From Methylophilus aquaticus (GTDB lineage: Bacteria; Pseudomonadota; Gammaproteobacteria; Burkholderiales; Methylophilaceae): 64,000 bases of DNA. The notes beneath the pieces are model-generated. The model saw only the letters and a program-made list of their open reading frames with translations, had not been told where the DNA came from and did no database searches. The stretch lies in the NCBI RefSeq assembly GCF_030769565.1, contig NZ_JAVCAP010000019.1, forward strand, positions 1 to 64,000. Reading direction: 5' to 3'. Numbering within the stretch: position 1 is the first letter of the stretch; each line of letters begins with the position of its first letter. A program made the translations under genes and the position numbers. Below, piece by piece: positions 49,705 through 59,192 of this stretch.

Positions 49705-50172
49705 TTATTCACCTGCTGAATAAGCAACATTATGAATGTAATAGGTAGCACTATTAGGTGCGTAATTGTGATGCGCCATCACATACTGGTCTGCATCATT
49801 ATCAGCAATCTGAACAGGCTCGGACACGCCTGACTGACTAACCACAAACAAGCCTACAAAAAAGGCAGCTGCAACTGAAGCAGCAATCGACCAGGTATAC
49901 TTGCCGAATTGAGGTCGAATATGCGTTACCTTGGAAGCAACCATTGTTGCAGCTGGAGCAAGCACCGTTGGCTCATCATCAATTGCAGCCATGATACGAC
50001 GGCTCATGTCAGATGACTGTACAAACAATTCGTCACGCATCACATCACGAATCACATGATAATGTCGCCAGGCTTCAGCCACTTCGCCCGTAGACTTGGC
50101 CGCAAGAAACACATGCTCACAGCGCTCAATATCAGCCTCGCCATCAATTAAAGCGGAAAGTTGCTGCTTCAT
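49705..50172 (-). CDS. rseA: RseA/MucA anti-sigma-E factor
   Basis: 155 residues. The N-terminal part (KQQLSALIDGEADIERCEHV, AEAWRHYHVIRDVMR) is the sigma-binding domain, followed by one membrane helix (about 100-120, SIAASVAAAFFVGLFVV). It holds RpoE at the membrane until regulated proteolysis. Between rpoE and rseB. Confidence 0.93.
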   Translation of the reverse strand: MKQQLSALIDGEADIERCEHVFLAAKSTGEVAEAWRHYHVIRDVMRDELFVQSSDMSRRIMAAIDDEPTVLAPAATMVASKVTHIRPQFGKYTWSIAASVAAAFFVGLFVVSQSGVSEPVQIADNDADQYVMAHHNYAPNSATYYIHNVAYSAGE

Positions 50173-50265
50173 AATAACCCCAATTCAACCAATGTTTTTA
50201 TGTTAGCATTTAAGCGTACGTTTGTCATAACACCCATCAATACAAAGTCTTAATAAGCTGAAAAA

Positions 50266-50895
50266 CTACCAGCGCTTGTCTTGCGGCGTGTCCAGAAGCG
50301 GCCTTAACTTAGCCGCAATGGTTTCGCGGGCGCGGAAAATTCTTGATCGCACAGTGCCAATCGGGCATTGCATCACAGTCGCAATATCCTCATAACTCAA
50401 CCCCTCAAGCTCACGCAACGTAATCGCGGTTCTCAACTCATCTGGCAATGCGGCAATGGCATCATTCACGGTTTGAGCAATTTCCTTAGTCATTAACGAG
50501 GTTTCAGGGGTCTCCATAGTACGCATATCATTGGCTTCATCGAAATTTTCAACATCTTCAATTTCGACATCCTGCATCACCTGCGGCTTACGCCCCATAG
50601 ACACCAGATAATTCTTGGCTGTATTAATGCCAATACGATATAGCCAAGTGTAAAAAGCGCTATCACCGCGAAAGCTGTGTAACGCACGATAGGCCTTGAT
50701 AAAGGACTCCTGCACGACATCTTCCACTTCGGCCTGATCACGAATCATACGCGACAACAATCGCCCCAGCTTGCGATTATACTTCTCTACCAACAATCCA
50801 AATGCATGTTTATCGCCTTGCTGTGCGCGCTCAACAAGCATCTGATCAAGTTCTCTGTTTTCCTGCTGCTTGGCGCTTGCCGCCTGAACAGTCAT
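50266..50895 (-). CDS. rpoE: RNA polymerase sigma-E factor
   Basis: 209 residues from MTVQAASAKQQ (50895). The open frame extends 49 codons further without homology, and GGGAG lies 10 bases before this ATG. Region 2 (DVVQESFIKAYRALHSFRG, FYTWLYRIGINTAKNYLV) and region 4 (GLSYEDIATVMQCPIGTVRS) are RpoE/AlgU-like. It drives the envelope stress response and heads the operon. Confidence 0.94.
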   Translation of the reverse strand: MTVQAASAKQQENRELDQMLVERAQQGDKHAFGLLVEKYNRKLGRLLSRMIRDQAEVEDVVQESFIKAYRALHSFRGDSAFYTWLYRIGINTAKNYLVSMGRKPQVMQDVEIEDVENFDEANDMRTMETPETSLMTKEIAQTVNDAIAALPDELRTAITLRELEGLSYEDIATVMQCPIGTVRSRIFRARETIAAKLRPLLDTPQDKRW

Positions 50896-51101
50896 ATGAC
50901 CGTGACTCCCTTGGGTTATTTTGCTATTGGGAGTAGTATACGCTTTTGTATTATTTTCGACGAACCCGGTGCGCGTCAGCGCCTCTAAATTAGCTGTGTG
51001 TAACATCGTCTCTTCCCTTTTTTTTGCCAGTCCGTGCAACATGCACTGCTGGCATATTTATGACTTCTGCGCATCCTCGAAGTTCCATTCACGGCAAAAA
51101 T

Positions 51102-52712
51102 ATGCATAAAGTCTATGATGTATTAATCATTGGCAGCGGGTTGGCTGGCCAGTCACTGGCGCTGCGACTGGCCGAGGACTATCAGGTCTGCGTGCTCAGC
51201 AAACGTGAGTTGCCTATAAGCGCCAGCAACTGGGCGCAGGGGGGCATTGCTGCAGTGCTCAACAATGAAGATTCGATTGAAGCGCATATTCAAGACACCC
51301 TGATAGCGGGTGCTGGCCTGTGCGATACCGAAGTCACCCGCATGGTGGTTAACAGCGGCAGCAGCAGCATTGACTGGCTTATGCAGCAGGGCGTCAACTT
51401 TACTAAAGATGCCGAAAATGACCGCTTGCATCTCACGCGCGAAGGCGGGCATAGCCATCGCCGGGTGGCGCATGTGGCAGATGCCACGGGACAGGCCGTG
51501 CAAACTACGCTGTCTGACCGCGTGAGCGAACATCCCAATATTACCGTGCTTGAGCACCACATTGCGGTGGATCTGATTACCACCCACAAACTGTTCAAAC
51601 TGACCGCAAATGACGGACCGAATCGCTGCCTGGGCGCCTACGTACTGAACAACCAGTCAGGCAAAGTGGTCACGCTGTCTGCTCAATATACCGTGTTGGC
51701 AACCGGCGGCGCCGGCAAAGTCTATCTGTACACCACAAACCCGGATGTGAGCACCGGTGACGGGATGGCCATGGCCTGGCGCGCGGGATGTCGTGTTGCC
51801 AATATGGAGTTTGTACAGTTTCACCCCACCTGCCTGTACCACCCGCACGCAAAGTCATTTCTGATTTCGGAAGTATTACGGGGTGAAGGTGGCTTACTGA
51901 AATTACCGGATGGCACACGCTTTATGCCTTGGCATGATGCGCGCGAAGAACTTGCACCACGTGATGTGGTTGCGCGAGCTATTGACTTTGAGATGAAAAA
52001 ACGGGGCCTGGACTGCGTGTATCTGGATATCAGCCATAAACCCGCCGACTTTATCCGCACACATTTCCCCAATATTTATCAACGCTGCCTGGAATTAGGC
52101 ATAGACATTACCCGGCAGGCGATCCCGGTGGTCCCGGCTGCACATTACACCTGTGGCGGCGTGATGACAGACATGCATGGCCGCACCGACATTGACTGCC
52201 TCTACGCCATTGGTGAAACTGCATGCACGGGCTTGCATGGCGCCAACCGGCTGGCCAGCAACTCCTTGCTGGAATGCCTGGCCTTCAGCCAGTGTTGTGC
52301 CGCAGACATTCGTGCCAATGGTCAACAGCCGACCATCTCCCTGCCAGACTGGGATGAAAGTCGCGTCACCGATGCCGACGAAGAGGTATTGATTACGCAC
52401 ACATGGGATGAGCTACGCCGCTTTATGTGGAACTATGTGGGCATTGTGCGTACGACCAAACGCCTGAGCCGTGCGCTACACCGCATCCATATGCTGCGGG
52501 ACGAAGTGGATGAATTTTACAGTAACTTTAAAGTCAGCCACGACCTGATTGAATTACGGAATTTGCTGCAAGTCGCCGAATTGATCGTACGTTGTGCAAT
52601 TGAACGGCAGGAAAGCCGAGGACTGCACTTTAGCAAAGACTATCCGGACCTGTTGCCAGAAGCGATCCCCACCGTGCTGACGCCGGAAAACTACACCAGC
52701 CTGCTGGATTAA
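51102..52712 (+). CDS. nadB: L-aspartate oxidase
   Basis: 536 residues from [19 protein letters not shown] (51102); an upstream frame of 26 codons lacks homology. The FAD-binding [13 protein letters not shown] and the succinate-dehydrogenase-like [10 protein letters not shown] and GEVACTGLHG-type motif ([15 protein letters not shown]) are intact. It oxidises aspartate to iminoaspartate for NAD synthesis. Divergent from rpoE. Confidence 0.96.
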   Translation: MHKVYDVLIIGSGLAGQSLALRLAEDYQVCVLSKRELPISASNWAQGGIAAVLNNEDSIEAHIQDTLIAGAGLCDTEVTRMVVNSGSSSIDWLMQQGVNFTKDAENDRLHLTREGGHSHRRVAHVADATGQAVQTTLSDRVSEHPNITVLEHHIAVDLITTHKLFKLTANDGPNRCLGAYVLNNQSGKVVTLSAQYTVLATGGAGKVYLYTTNPDVSTGDGMAMAWRAGCRVANMEFVQFHPTCLYHPHAKSFLISEVLRGEGGLLKLPDGTRFMPWHDAREELAPRDVVARAIDFEMKKRGLDCVYLDISHKPADFIRTHFPNIYQRCLELGIDITRQAIPVVPAAHYTCGGVMTDMHGRTDIDCLYAIGETACTGLHGANRLASNSLLECLAFSQCCAADIRANGQQPTISLPDWDESRVTDADEEVLITHTWDELRRFMWNYVGIVRTTKRLSRALHRIHMLRDEVDEFYSNFKVSHDLIELRNLLQVAELIVRCAIERQESRGLHFSKDYPDLLPEAIPTVLTPENYTSLLD

Positions 52713-52715
52713 ATC

Positions 52716-53189
52716 GTGCAACTGGCTTGGCTATTAGCATTGGCGCCTGTGTTTGCAACAACCGTCTCAGCCGCCACACTGGAAAAAGTGCTGGATGGCG
52801 ATACTGTCATTATTCGTGAAGGCACACAACACTACCACCTGCGTTTACTCGACATAGACGCGCCAGAACTGCACCAGTCTTATGGCAAGCAGTCGCAACG
52901 CAGCCTGCGTACATTCTGTCAAAAGGCGCGCATTGTCGTTGAAGCCGACGGCACAGACCGCTATGGCCGCACGCTGGGAAATTTATATTGTGATGGGCAG
53001 AACAGCAGCACCCATCAGATCACGCAAGGCATGGCATGGTTTAACAGCAAATTCTCGCAAAACAACGCCCTTGCAGACTTGCAAGTACAGGTGCAACAAA
53101 GCCGTATCGGCCTGTGGCAGCAAGAAAACCCTGTGCAACCATGGGTTTGGCGAAAATTGTATGGCGCACATTATCGCAGGCAAGAATGA
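52716..53189 (+). CDS. Thermonuclease-family exported nuclease
   Basis: 157 residues with a GTG start (52716) and a signal peptide ending TVSA. The staphylococcal nuclease fold is seen: KVLDGDTVIIR, LRLLDIDAPEL and DRYGRTLGNLYCDG. Arg and Glu of the active site appear in RLLDIDAPE and ADGTDRYGR. Only 3 bases after nadB, so probably co-transcribed. Confidence 0.88.
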   Translation: MQLAWLLALAPVFATTVSAATLEKVLDGDTVIIREGTQHYHLRLLDIDAPELHQSYGKQSQRSLRTFCQKARIVVEADGTDRYGRTLGNLYCDGQNSSTHQITQGMAWFNSKFSQNNALADLQVQVQQSRIGLWQQENPVQPWVWRKLYGAHYRRQE

Positions 53190-53250
53190 CACTGGCATGC
53201 AAATATCCTTTAAAATAGCATTTTAAAATCGAATATTAGGATTCCGACAC

Positions 53251-53730
53251 ATGCAAGTAGCAATGAACACCGTGGTCAGCATGACCTACAAACTGCAAAA
53301 CAGCGATGGCGAAACACTTGAAGAAAGCCAGCAACCCGTTGCTTACCTGCATGGTGGTTACGACAATATCTTCCCGAAAGTGGAAGAGGCCATGCATGGC
53401 AAGAACGTAGGTGACCTGGTTGAAATCAGCCTGGACCCGGAAGATGCTTTTGGTGAGTATGATGACACGCTAGTACAGATTGAACCAGCAAGTGCCTTCC
53501 CGAGCAAAGATCTCAAGGTCGGCATGCAATTTGAAGGCGAAGACGACACCGGCGATGTGATTTTATACACGATTACCGATATTGCCGATGGCAAAGTGGT
53601 GGTCGATGGCAATCATCCCTGGGCAGGTCAGCGTCTGCTGTTCACAGCCACCATTAAAGACGTGCGGGCTGCAAACAAGGAAGAAGTTGAACACCAGCAC
53701 GTCCATGGGGCTGGCGGCCACCATCACTAA
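53251..53730 (+). CDS. slyD: FKBP-type peptidyl-prolyl isomerase, SlyD-like
   Basis: 159 residues. The FKBP domain and inserted flap are visible (YLHGGYDNIFPKVEEAMHGK, then EDAFGEYDD). The short His-rich tail HQHVHGAGGHHH could bind nickel or other metals, but is shorter than in E. coli SlyD. A ribosome site (AGGA) precedes the ATG. Its stop is 2 bases from that of modC, convergently. Confidence 0.88.
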   Translation: MQVAMNTVVSMTYKLQNSDGETLEESQQPVAYLHGGYDNIFPKVEEAMHGKNVGDLVEISLDPEDAFGEYDDTLVQIEPASAFPSKDLKVGMQFEGEDDTGDVILYTITDIADGKVVVDGNHPWAGQRLLFTATIKDVRAANKEEVEHQHVHGAGGHHH

Positions 53731-53732
53731 CA

Positions 53733-54413
53733 CTAAGCAGCACACGCATCAGGCTGACGCAGCACGCCCTGCGTCAGTAGCATGACTGCATTTGCCACGC
53801 TGTTGACCTCATCCGGCGCATGGCTGACATAGACAGTGGGCAAGCCAAACCCCTGAATTACACGCTGTATATAGGGCAATACCTGTTGCTTTAAGGCCTC
53901 ATCCAGACCACTCAGCGGCTCATCCATCAGCAATACAGATGGTTGGCACAGCAATGCACGCCCCATGGCGACGCGTTGCCGTTCCCCGCCAGACAGTTGT
54001 GCAGGCTTGCGTGACAACAAATGGCCAATCGCCAGCGTATTCACGACCTCATCAAACTGAATATGCACGGGTAAAGCCGTTGGCAAGCCATAGCGCAGGT
54101 TTTGCATCACATTCAGGTGCGGGAATAGCCGCCCTTCCTGAAATACCAGCCCGACACGCCGTTTATTGGCTGCCATATTGATCCCCTGACCAGCATCAAA
54201 CCACGGCTGATCACCAAAGCGCACTGCACCTTGCGCCGGGGTCAGCAATCCGGCGATCGCATGCAACAAGGTGGTTTTGCCTGAGCCAGATGCGCCCATC
54301 ACTCCCAGGCATTGTCCGGCAGACACCTGAAACTTTGCATGCACGGCAAAGGGAGGCGATGCGCGTCCAGGTTCAGCGTAAGGCTGCTGCAAGCCTATAT
54401 CGACAGATAACAT
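53733..54413 (-). CDS. modC: Molybdate ABC transporter ATPase, lacking the TOBE domain
   Basis: 226 residues against about 350 for standard ModC. Walker A GASGSGKTT, signature LSGGERQRVA and Walker B LLMDEPLSGLD are complete, but the protein stops after the ATPase core, so the C-terminal MOP/TOBE molybdate-binding domain is missing. No downstream continuation is seen in any frame before slyD. It powers ModB-driven molybdate import. It follows modB directly. Confidence 0.9.
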   Translation of the reverse strand: MLSVDIGLQQPYAEPGRASPPFAVHAKFQVSAGQCLGVMGASGSGKTTLLHAIAGLLTPAQGAVRFGDQPWFDAGQGINMAANKRRVGLVFQEGRLFPHLNVMQNLRYGLPTALPVHIQFDEVVNTLAIGHLLSRKPAQLSGGERQRVAMGRALLCQPSVLLMDEPLSGLDEALKQQVLPYIQRVIQGFGLPTVYVSHAPDEVNSVANAVMLLTQGVLRQPDACAA

Positions 54414-54414
54414 A

Positions 54415-55116
54415 TTAGCGCTGACTCCGTTGCAAACCGCGCTCCAGCCATTGGCTGATCAATAACGCCGCCAATGACACCAGCACGCTTAAGACCACCA
54501 GACGCAAGGCCGCCGCATCCCCCTCAGGCGTTTGCGTCAAACTGTAAATCGCCAGCGGCAGGGTGCGCGTTTCACCCTCCAGATTACCGGCAAAGGTAAT
54601 GGTGGCACCAAACTCGCCCAGGCTGCGACTAAAGGCCAGAATACCGCCAGTGAGCAATCCATGATAAGACAGGGGCAGTGTGATGGTGAAGAATACTTTT
54701 AACGGCGACGCACCCAGGGTCTGGGCTGCCTGTTCCAGCAGAGGATCCACCTGCAACAGCGCCTGTCGCAGCGCACGCACCATCAACGGAAACGCCATGA
54801 CGGCAGAGGCAATGACCGCCCCCCACCAGTGAAAAGTAAACTGCACATGAAAATGCGTATATAACCAGCCGCCAAGCACGCCTTTACGGCCCAGCAATAC
54901 CAGTAAGGCATAGCCCAACACCACAGGCGGCAACACCATCGGCAGGTGCACCAGCGCATCCAGTAGCGACTTTCCCCAGAAGTGTCCTCTGGCCAGTAGC
55001 CATGCAGACAGCATGGCCGGAACGATAAGCAGCATCACACAGCATACGGCCACTTTCAAGGAAAGCTGCACAATCGCCAGTTCTGCCGGGGTCAAAGTCC
55101 ACATCGCGTTAACCAA
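54415..55116 (-). CDS. modB: Molybdate ABC transporter permease
   Basis: 233 residues with five to six membrane helices. The EAA loop is seen as EQAAQTLGASPLKVFFTITLP, and SRSLGEFGATITFAGN is typical of ModB. It forms the inner-membrane channel. It is 5 bases after modA and 1 before modC. Confidence 0.94.
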   Translation of the reverse strand: MVNAMWTLTPAELAIVQLSLKVAVCCVMLLIVPAMLSAWLLARGHFWGKSLLDALVHLPMVLPPVVLGYALLVLLGRKGVLGGWLYTHFHVQFTFHWWGAVIASAVMAFPLMVRALRQALLQVDPLLEQAAQTLGASPLKVFFTITLPLSYHGLLTGGILAFSRSLGEFGATITFAGNLEGETRTLPLAIYSLTQTPEGDAAALRLVVLSVLVSLAALLISQWLERGLQRSQR

Positions 55117-55121
55117 TCCTG

Positions 55122-55877
55122 CTACTCAGTAAGCAAGGGTTGAAAACCATATTCAACAAGTACCTTGATGGCATCTGCAGAGAACAGGTAGCGGTAAAAA
55201 GCAGCGGTGGCGGAGGATGCCTGCGGCAACATGGCGACCGGATAGATAATCGGCACATGACTGCTGGCCGGAAACTCGCCTGCCAGTTTCACCTTGCCGG
55301 AGGCCTGCACATCGCTGGCATAGACAATGCCCACATCACATTCTTCACGCTCGACCAGATTGAGTGCAGCACGCACATCTTGCGCACTTACCAGTCTGGC
55401 CTTGAGTTTATCCCACCAGCCAAGACTGGTCAGGGCCTGCTTTGCATAGATACCGACCGGCACGGACAAGGTGTCCCCGGTACACCAGTAGCCAGGCGCC
55501 TGCTTTTGAATATCGGTCATCGCGCTGGCTTGAATCGTCAACGGCCTGGTCAACGGCGTCACCATCACCAGACGGTTACCCAGCCAGGACTTGATCGTAT
55601 TATTTTGTAATTGTTGACGGTCTCCCAGGTACTGCATCCACTTCTCGTCCGCCGAAATAAACACATCAGCGGGCGCACCCTGCTCAAGCTGCTTGGCCAG
55701 CATGCCAGACCCGCCATAGACAGTCACCACAGCGACCCCGGTTTGCTGGGTATATTGCTTGCCTAACCGGTTCATGACATCAGTCAAACTGGCAGCAGCA
55801 AACACCTTCACCTTGCCTTCCTCGGCATGCGCAAAAAAACTGCAGGTACACAGTACCAGCCATAGCCATTTTTTCAT
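55122..55877 (-). CDS. modA: Molybdate-binding periplasmic protein
   Basis: 251 residues from MKKWLWLVLCTCSFFAHA (55877), the signal peptide start; nine extra codons upstream are open. VFAAASLTDVMNRLG and the VGIVYASDV segment are ModA hallmarks. It captures molybdate or tungstate in the periplasm. The 12-codon leader ORF of the MITE ends 51 bases before its ATG. Confidence 0.93.
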   Translation of the reverse strand: MKKWLWLVLCTCSFFAHAEEGKVKVFAAASLTDVMNRLGKQYTQQTGVAVVTVYGGSGMLAKQLEQGAPADVFISADEKWMQYLGDRQQLQNNTIKSWLGNRLVMVTPLTRPLTIQASAMTDIQKQAPGYWCTGDTLSVPVGIYAKQALTSLGWWDKLKARLVSAQDVRAALNLVEREECDVGIVYASDVQASGKVKLAGEFPASSHVPIIYPVAMLPQASSATAAFYRYLFSADAIKVLVEYGFQPLLTE

Positions 55878-55920
55878 TGAACATATCCTCAATATGCTGA
55901 TCACGCTCTATCCCGCTTAA

Positions 55921-56061
55921 GGGCACCTCTAATCATTCAAATTCCGTTGCGATACTTCGTTACGCATAAAAATTTCCTCCTTACATATCCACTATATGCG
56001 GCGTCTAAATTTTTTAATCACGCCAAGGCTAGCTTAGCAATTTGGATGGTTAGAAGCGCCC
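55921..56061 (-). mobile_element. MITE-like element, copy 2, before modA
   Basis: 141 bp, inverse orientation to the copy at 24642. The left end GGGCACCTCTAATC and right end GAAGCGCCC form 20-bp terminal repeats with 4 mismatches, and a direct TTAA flanks both sides. It carries AAGGAGG and an ATG (55967) reading leftwards for 12 codons to a stop inside the element (MRNEVSQRNLND). It lies between modE and modA and must affect their spacing and promoter. Confidence 0.8.
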
Positions 56062-56082
56062 TTAAGCCACTGCATGCTACCA

Positions 56083-56106
56083 TCGTTATACCCATTTATG
56101 CATTAC
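56083..56106. promoter_or_regulatory. Candidate ModE-like dyad
   Basis: CGTTATACC...GCATTACG forms an imperfect dyad (CGTTAT against ATTACG) resembling the Mo-box of E. coli modA. It lies between modE and the MITE. A weak match; binding is speculative. Confidence 0.3.
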
Positions 56107-56126
56107 GTCGCGCAAAAAAATATTGA

Positions 56127-56468
56127 TTACTTCAGGTGCTGCCTGATCAAATCAAGCTCCAGTGCGGCGGCCTGTGTTGTTTTATGCACGATCTGCTGAT
56201 AGGCCGCAATCAGCGCCTGTCCGAAATCCGTGACTTGCGCACCGCCGCCATGCTGACCGCCCGCCATACTCACGACCACAGGCTGGTCAAAACAGCGATT
56301 CATCACATCGACCAGTTCCCAAGCACGGCGATAGGACATTTTCATCTGTTTGGCGGCCGCAGAAATAGAGCCCTGCTGTGCAATCGCCTCCAATAGCTCG
56401 ATCTTGCCTGGCCCCAGCGCCGTTTGGCCCTGGTGGCTGATACGCAGTCTTAATAAGGGTTCTGACAT
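56127..56468 (-). CDS. ModE-type HTH regulator, N-terminal domain only
   Basis: 113 residues from MSEPLLRLRIS (56468); GTG at 56474 is an alternative. The winged helix-turn-helix LLEAIAQQGSISAAAKQMKM followed by SYRRAWELVDVMNRCFDQP is the ModE LysR-like DNA-binding domain. The two C-terminal MOP domains that sense molybdate in E. coli ModE are absent. Six bases after scpB and before modA, so it probably regulates modABC without binding molybdate itself. Confidence 0.87.
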   Translation of the reverse strand: MSEPLLRLRISHQGQTALGPGKIELLEAIAQQGSISAAAKQMKMSYRRAWELVDVMNRCFDQPVVVSMAGGQHGGGAQVTDFGQALIAAYQQIVHKTTQAAALELDLIRQHLK

Positions 56469-56474
56469 AAGCAC

Positions 56475-57038
56475 TTATTCCAGCGGAATTTCAGTTTGCG
56501 CAAAATCCTCAAAAGGAGGCAATTCTGCCAAAGAACGCAGATTCAGGTCATCCAAAAAATGTTTGGTGGTTGCATACAATGAAGGCCTGCCTGGCACTTC
56601 GCGCTGCCCAACCACATCAATCCAGTCACGCTCCTGCAATTGGCGAATCACATTCGGGTTCACCGCCACCCCGCGAATTTGCTCGATATCACCACGCGTG
56701 ACAGGCTGCCGGTATGCAATAATCGCCAGTGTTTCCATCACCGCACGCGAATATTTTGGTTGCCGCTCAGGATTTAGGCGGGAAATAAACTCGCTGAACT
56801 CTGGCTTGGCCTGGAAGCGATAGCCACTGGCCACCTGCACCAGTTCCAGCGTTCTGTCCGCCCAGTCTGTTTTCAATTCGTCCAGCAGCATCCGCAAGGT
56901 GGCTCGCTCCATACGACCGGCAAACAACCTGAGCAAGTCGTCTAGCGACAAAGGTTGTGGCAAAGTCAGCAAGGCTGCCTCCAGAATACGTTTCATTTCC
57001 TGAATATTGTCTGGTTCACGCATAGAATCGTCAATCAA
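56475..57038 (-). CDS. scpB: Segregation and condensation protein B
   Basis: 187 residues of tandem winged helices (EMKRILEAALLTLPQPLSLD, TLAIIAYRQPVTRGDIEQIR). The GVAVNPNVIRQLQERDWI segment is typical of ScpB. It forms the SMC condensin complex with ScpA. The start overlaps the scpA stop by 4 bases. Confidence 0.94.
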   Translation of the reverse strand: MIDDSMREPDNIQEMKRILEAALLTLPQPLSLDDLLRLFAGRMERATLRMLLDELKTDWADRTLELVQVASGYRFQAKPEFSEFISRLNPERQPKYSRAVMETLAIIAYRQPVTRGDIEQIRGVAVNPNVIRQLQERDWIDVVGQREVPGRPSLYATTKHFLDDLNLRSLAELPPFEDFAQTEIPLE

Positions 57039-57817
57039 GCAGCAGAAGCCGCCTGCAAATAAATGGTACCAAAGGCTTCTTGCTGGGTGAGTCGAACCAA
57101 GCCCTCTTTCGTCAACTCCAGCATGGCCAGAAAATTGACCACCAGCTTGGCAACGCCATCATGTTCAAGGTCAAACAGCTCATCAAATCGTAACACCTGC
57201 ACACCGCTCAGGCGTCGCAACAATAAGCTCATATGCTCGCGTACCGAAAGCTCGGCACGCCCCAGTTTGTGGTGCTGATTAAGTCTGGCACGTTTGAGTA
57301 CATTGCGCCAGGCTTCGACCAGGTCTTCCAAACTGACCTCCGGTGGCTTGACCTGGCTGACATGCTGATAACAGGCCGCCGCCACCGAAATCTCTTCGTC
57401 GACTTTAGGCATGGCATCCAGACGCTGTGCTGCCAGTTTAATCGCCTCATATTCCATCAAGCGGCGCACCAGCTCTGCACGCGGATCATCTTCATCGTCC
57501 ATTTCAGTTGGCTTGGGCAGCAACATGCGGGACTTGATTTCAATCAGCATCGCCGACATGAGCAAATAATCTGCCGCCAGCTCCAGCTTGATGGCTTTCA
57601 TTTTTTCGACATAGGCCATGTACTGCACGGTCAAGTCAGCCATCGGAATATCCAGGATATCCAGATTGTGCTTGCGGATCAGATAAAGCAGCAAGTCCAG
57701 CGGACCTTCAAAGGTCTCCAGATATACCTCCAGAGCATCCGGCGGAATATACAAGTCCTGCGGCAACGCAGAGAGCATCTCTCCGTTGATCTTGATATGC
57801 AGGTCTATGGTTTTCAT
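57035..57817 (-). CDS. scpA: Segregation and condensation protein A
   Basis: 260 residues. The N-terminal YLETFEGPLDLLLYLIRKHN and central LAADYLLMSAMLIEIKSRML are ScpA kleisin hallmarks. It bridges SMC heads in chromosome condensation. It precedes scpB. Confidence 0.95.
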   Translation of the reverse strand: MKTIDLHIKINGEMLSALPQDLYIPPDALEVYLETFEGPLDLLLYLIRKHNLDILDIPMADLTVQYMAYVEKMKAIKLELAADYLLMSAMLIEIKSRMLLPKPTEMDDEDDPRAELVRRLMEYEAIKLAAQRLDAMPKVDEEISVAAACYQHVSQVKPPEVSLEDLVEAWRNVLKRARLNQHHKLGRAELSVREHMSLLLRRLSGVQVLRFDELFDLEHDGVAKLVVNFLAMLELTKEGLVRLTQQEAFGTIYLQAASAA

Positions 57818-57855
57818 GACAGGGATTGTAACGAGACTGGCTTAAAGATTAAAGC

Positions 57856-58290
57856 TTATTCCGCATAAGGATTGGCAAAGCCAAGTTTGGATAACACCGT
57901 TTTTTCGATTGCTTCCATTAATTCAGCCTGCGCCTCAATCTCGTGGTCGTAACCATGCAGGTGCAATACGCCATGCACGGTCATATGTGCGTAATGTGCC
58001 AATATTGACTTACCCTGTTCGGCAGCTTCTTTTACCACGACTGGGGCACAGATGACAATATCGCCCATTAAATGGGGTTCTTCGGTCAATGGAAAAGTCA
58101 GCACATTGGTAGCATAGTCTTTGCCACGATAGGTGGCATTCAACAAACGCCCTTCCTCAGCATCCACAATGCGGATGGTCAATGCCGTATCTACCCGCAG
58201 CGCTGCCCGTATCCAGCGCCTGAATAGGTGCCGGTTTGGCAATTGTGTATCATTCGATGCGATCTGCAGACTAAAATCAAGTTGAGGCAT
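57856..58290 (-). CDS. ybeY: Endoribonuclease YbeY
   Basis: 144 residues. The zinc motif HGVLHLHGYDH has His106, His110 and His116. YRGKDYATNVLTFPL is also conserved. It is a 16S rRNA maturation and quality-control nuclease. It is 38 bases before scpA, on the same strand. Confidence 0.95.
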   Translation of the reverse strand: MPQLDFSLQIASNDTQLPNRHLFRRWIRAALRVDTALTIRIVDAEEGRLLNATYRGKDYATNVLTFPLTEEPHLMGDIVICAPVVVKEAAEQGKSILAHYAHMTVHGVLHLHGYDHEIEAQAELMEAIEKTVLSKLGFANPYAE

Positions 58291-58354
58291 AGGGTCAAGT
58301 TTTTCGAAAAATATCCGTCATTATAAGAAGAAATCGTTTTTAGGAAACTCCATC

Positions 58355-59137
58355 ATGATAAGCAGGCCAAAACTGGTTGTTGCCAACCGAAAAATGCATG
58401 GCAATTTGTCAGACAACCGCCAATTCATGGAAAGCCTGTTACGGCATACCCAGCAACATGCCGCGCATTACGCCATATGCCCGCCACACCCTTACCTGTA
58501 TCAAGCGCAACAATTACTGCAGGGCAGCCATATTGCCTGGGGCGGACAAAACATGAGCCGCTTTGAACGTGGCGCTTACACCGGTTCTGTTTCACCGCTG
58601 ATGTTGAGAGAGTTTGGCTGCCAATACGTGATTATCGGGCACTCGGAAAGAAGACAGCGCGGCCATGACAATGATGAAAGTTGCGGAGAACGTTTTGAAG
58701 CCGCCTTAAACGCAGGGCTGACTCCTATTTTATGTATTGGCGAAACACTGGATGAATATGAACAAGGGGAAACTGACCTTGTCGTTGTCAGGCAACTGAA
58801 CCCCGTCATCTCGCATGTAGGGATTGAAGCCATTGCCAAAGGCGTGATTGCTTATGAGCCTGTCTGGGCCATCGGCACCGGCAAGGCCGCGACACCGCAA
58901 CATGCACAAGCGATCCTGTCGTTTATTCGTGGGCACATCGGCCTGCTCAACGAAGCGGTGGCAGAGGTAACTACCTTGCTTTATGGCGGCAGTGTCAACC
59001 CATCCAATGCCGCACAGCTACTCAGCATGCCCGACATTGATGGCGGCTTGATCGGTGGGGCATCACTGATTGCTGAAGACTTTATCCAGATATGTAAAAT
59101 CGCCAATCAACTGACCGAGACAAAACTGGCAGCCTGA
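58355..59137 (+). CDS. Triosephosphate isomerase (copy 2)
   Basis: 260 residues. The catalytic Asn11 and Lys13 are present but the usual Trp between them is Arg (VANRKMHG). His of IGHSERR and Glu of [11 protein letters not shown] remain, and the ATP-independent loop YGGSVNPSNA is intact. It is a paralogue of tpiA at 29139, not in the fba operon. It may be a second isoform or have drifted in function. It ends at a terminator. Confidence 0.9.
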   Translation: MISRPKLVVANRKMHGNLSDNRQFMESLLRHTQQHAAHYAICPPHPYLYQAQQLLQGSHIAWGGQNMSRFERGAYTGSVSPLMLREFGCQYVIIGHSERRQRGHDNDESCGERFEAALNAGLTPILCIGETLDEYEQGETDLVVVRQLNPVISHVGIEAIAKGVIAYEPVWAIGTGKAATPQHAQAILSFIRGHIGLLNEAVAEVTTLLYGGSVNPSNAAQLLSMPDIDGGLIGGASLIAEDFIQICKIANQLTETKLAA

Positions 59138-59192
59138 ACGGGAACTGCCCCATCCAGTAGCCACTGACTCACCCAGCAGTCAAGTTCAGGCA

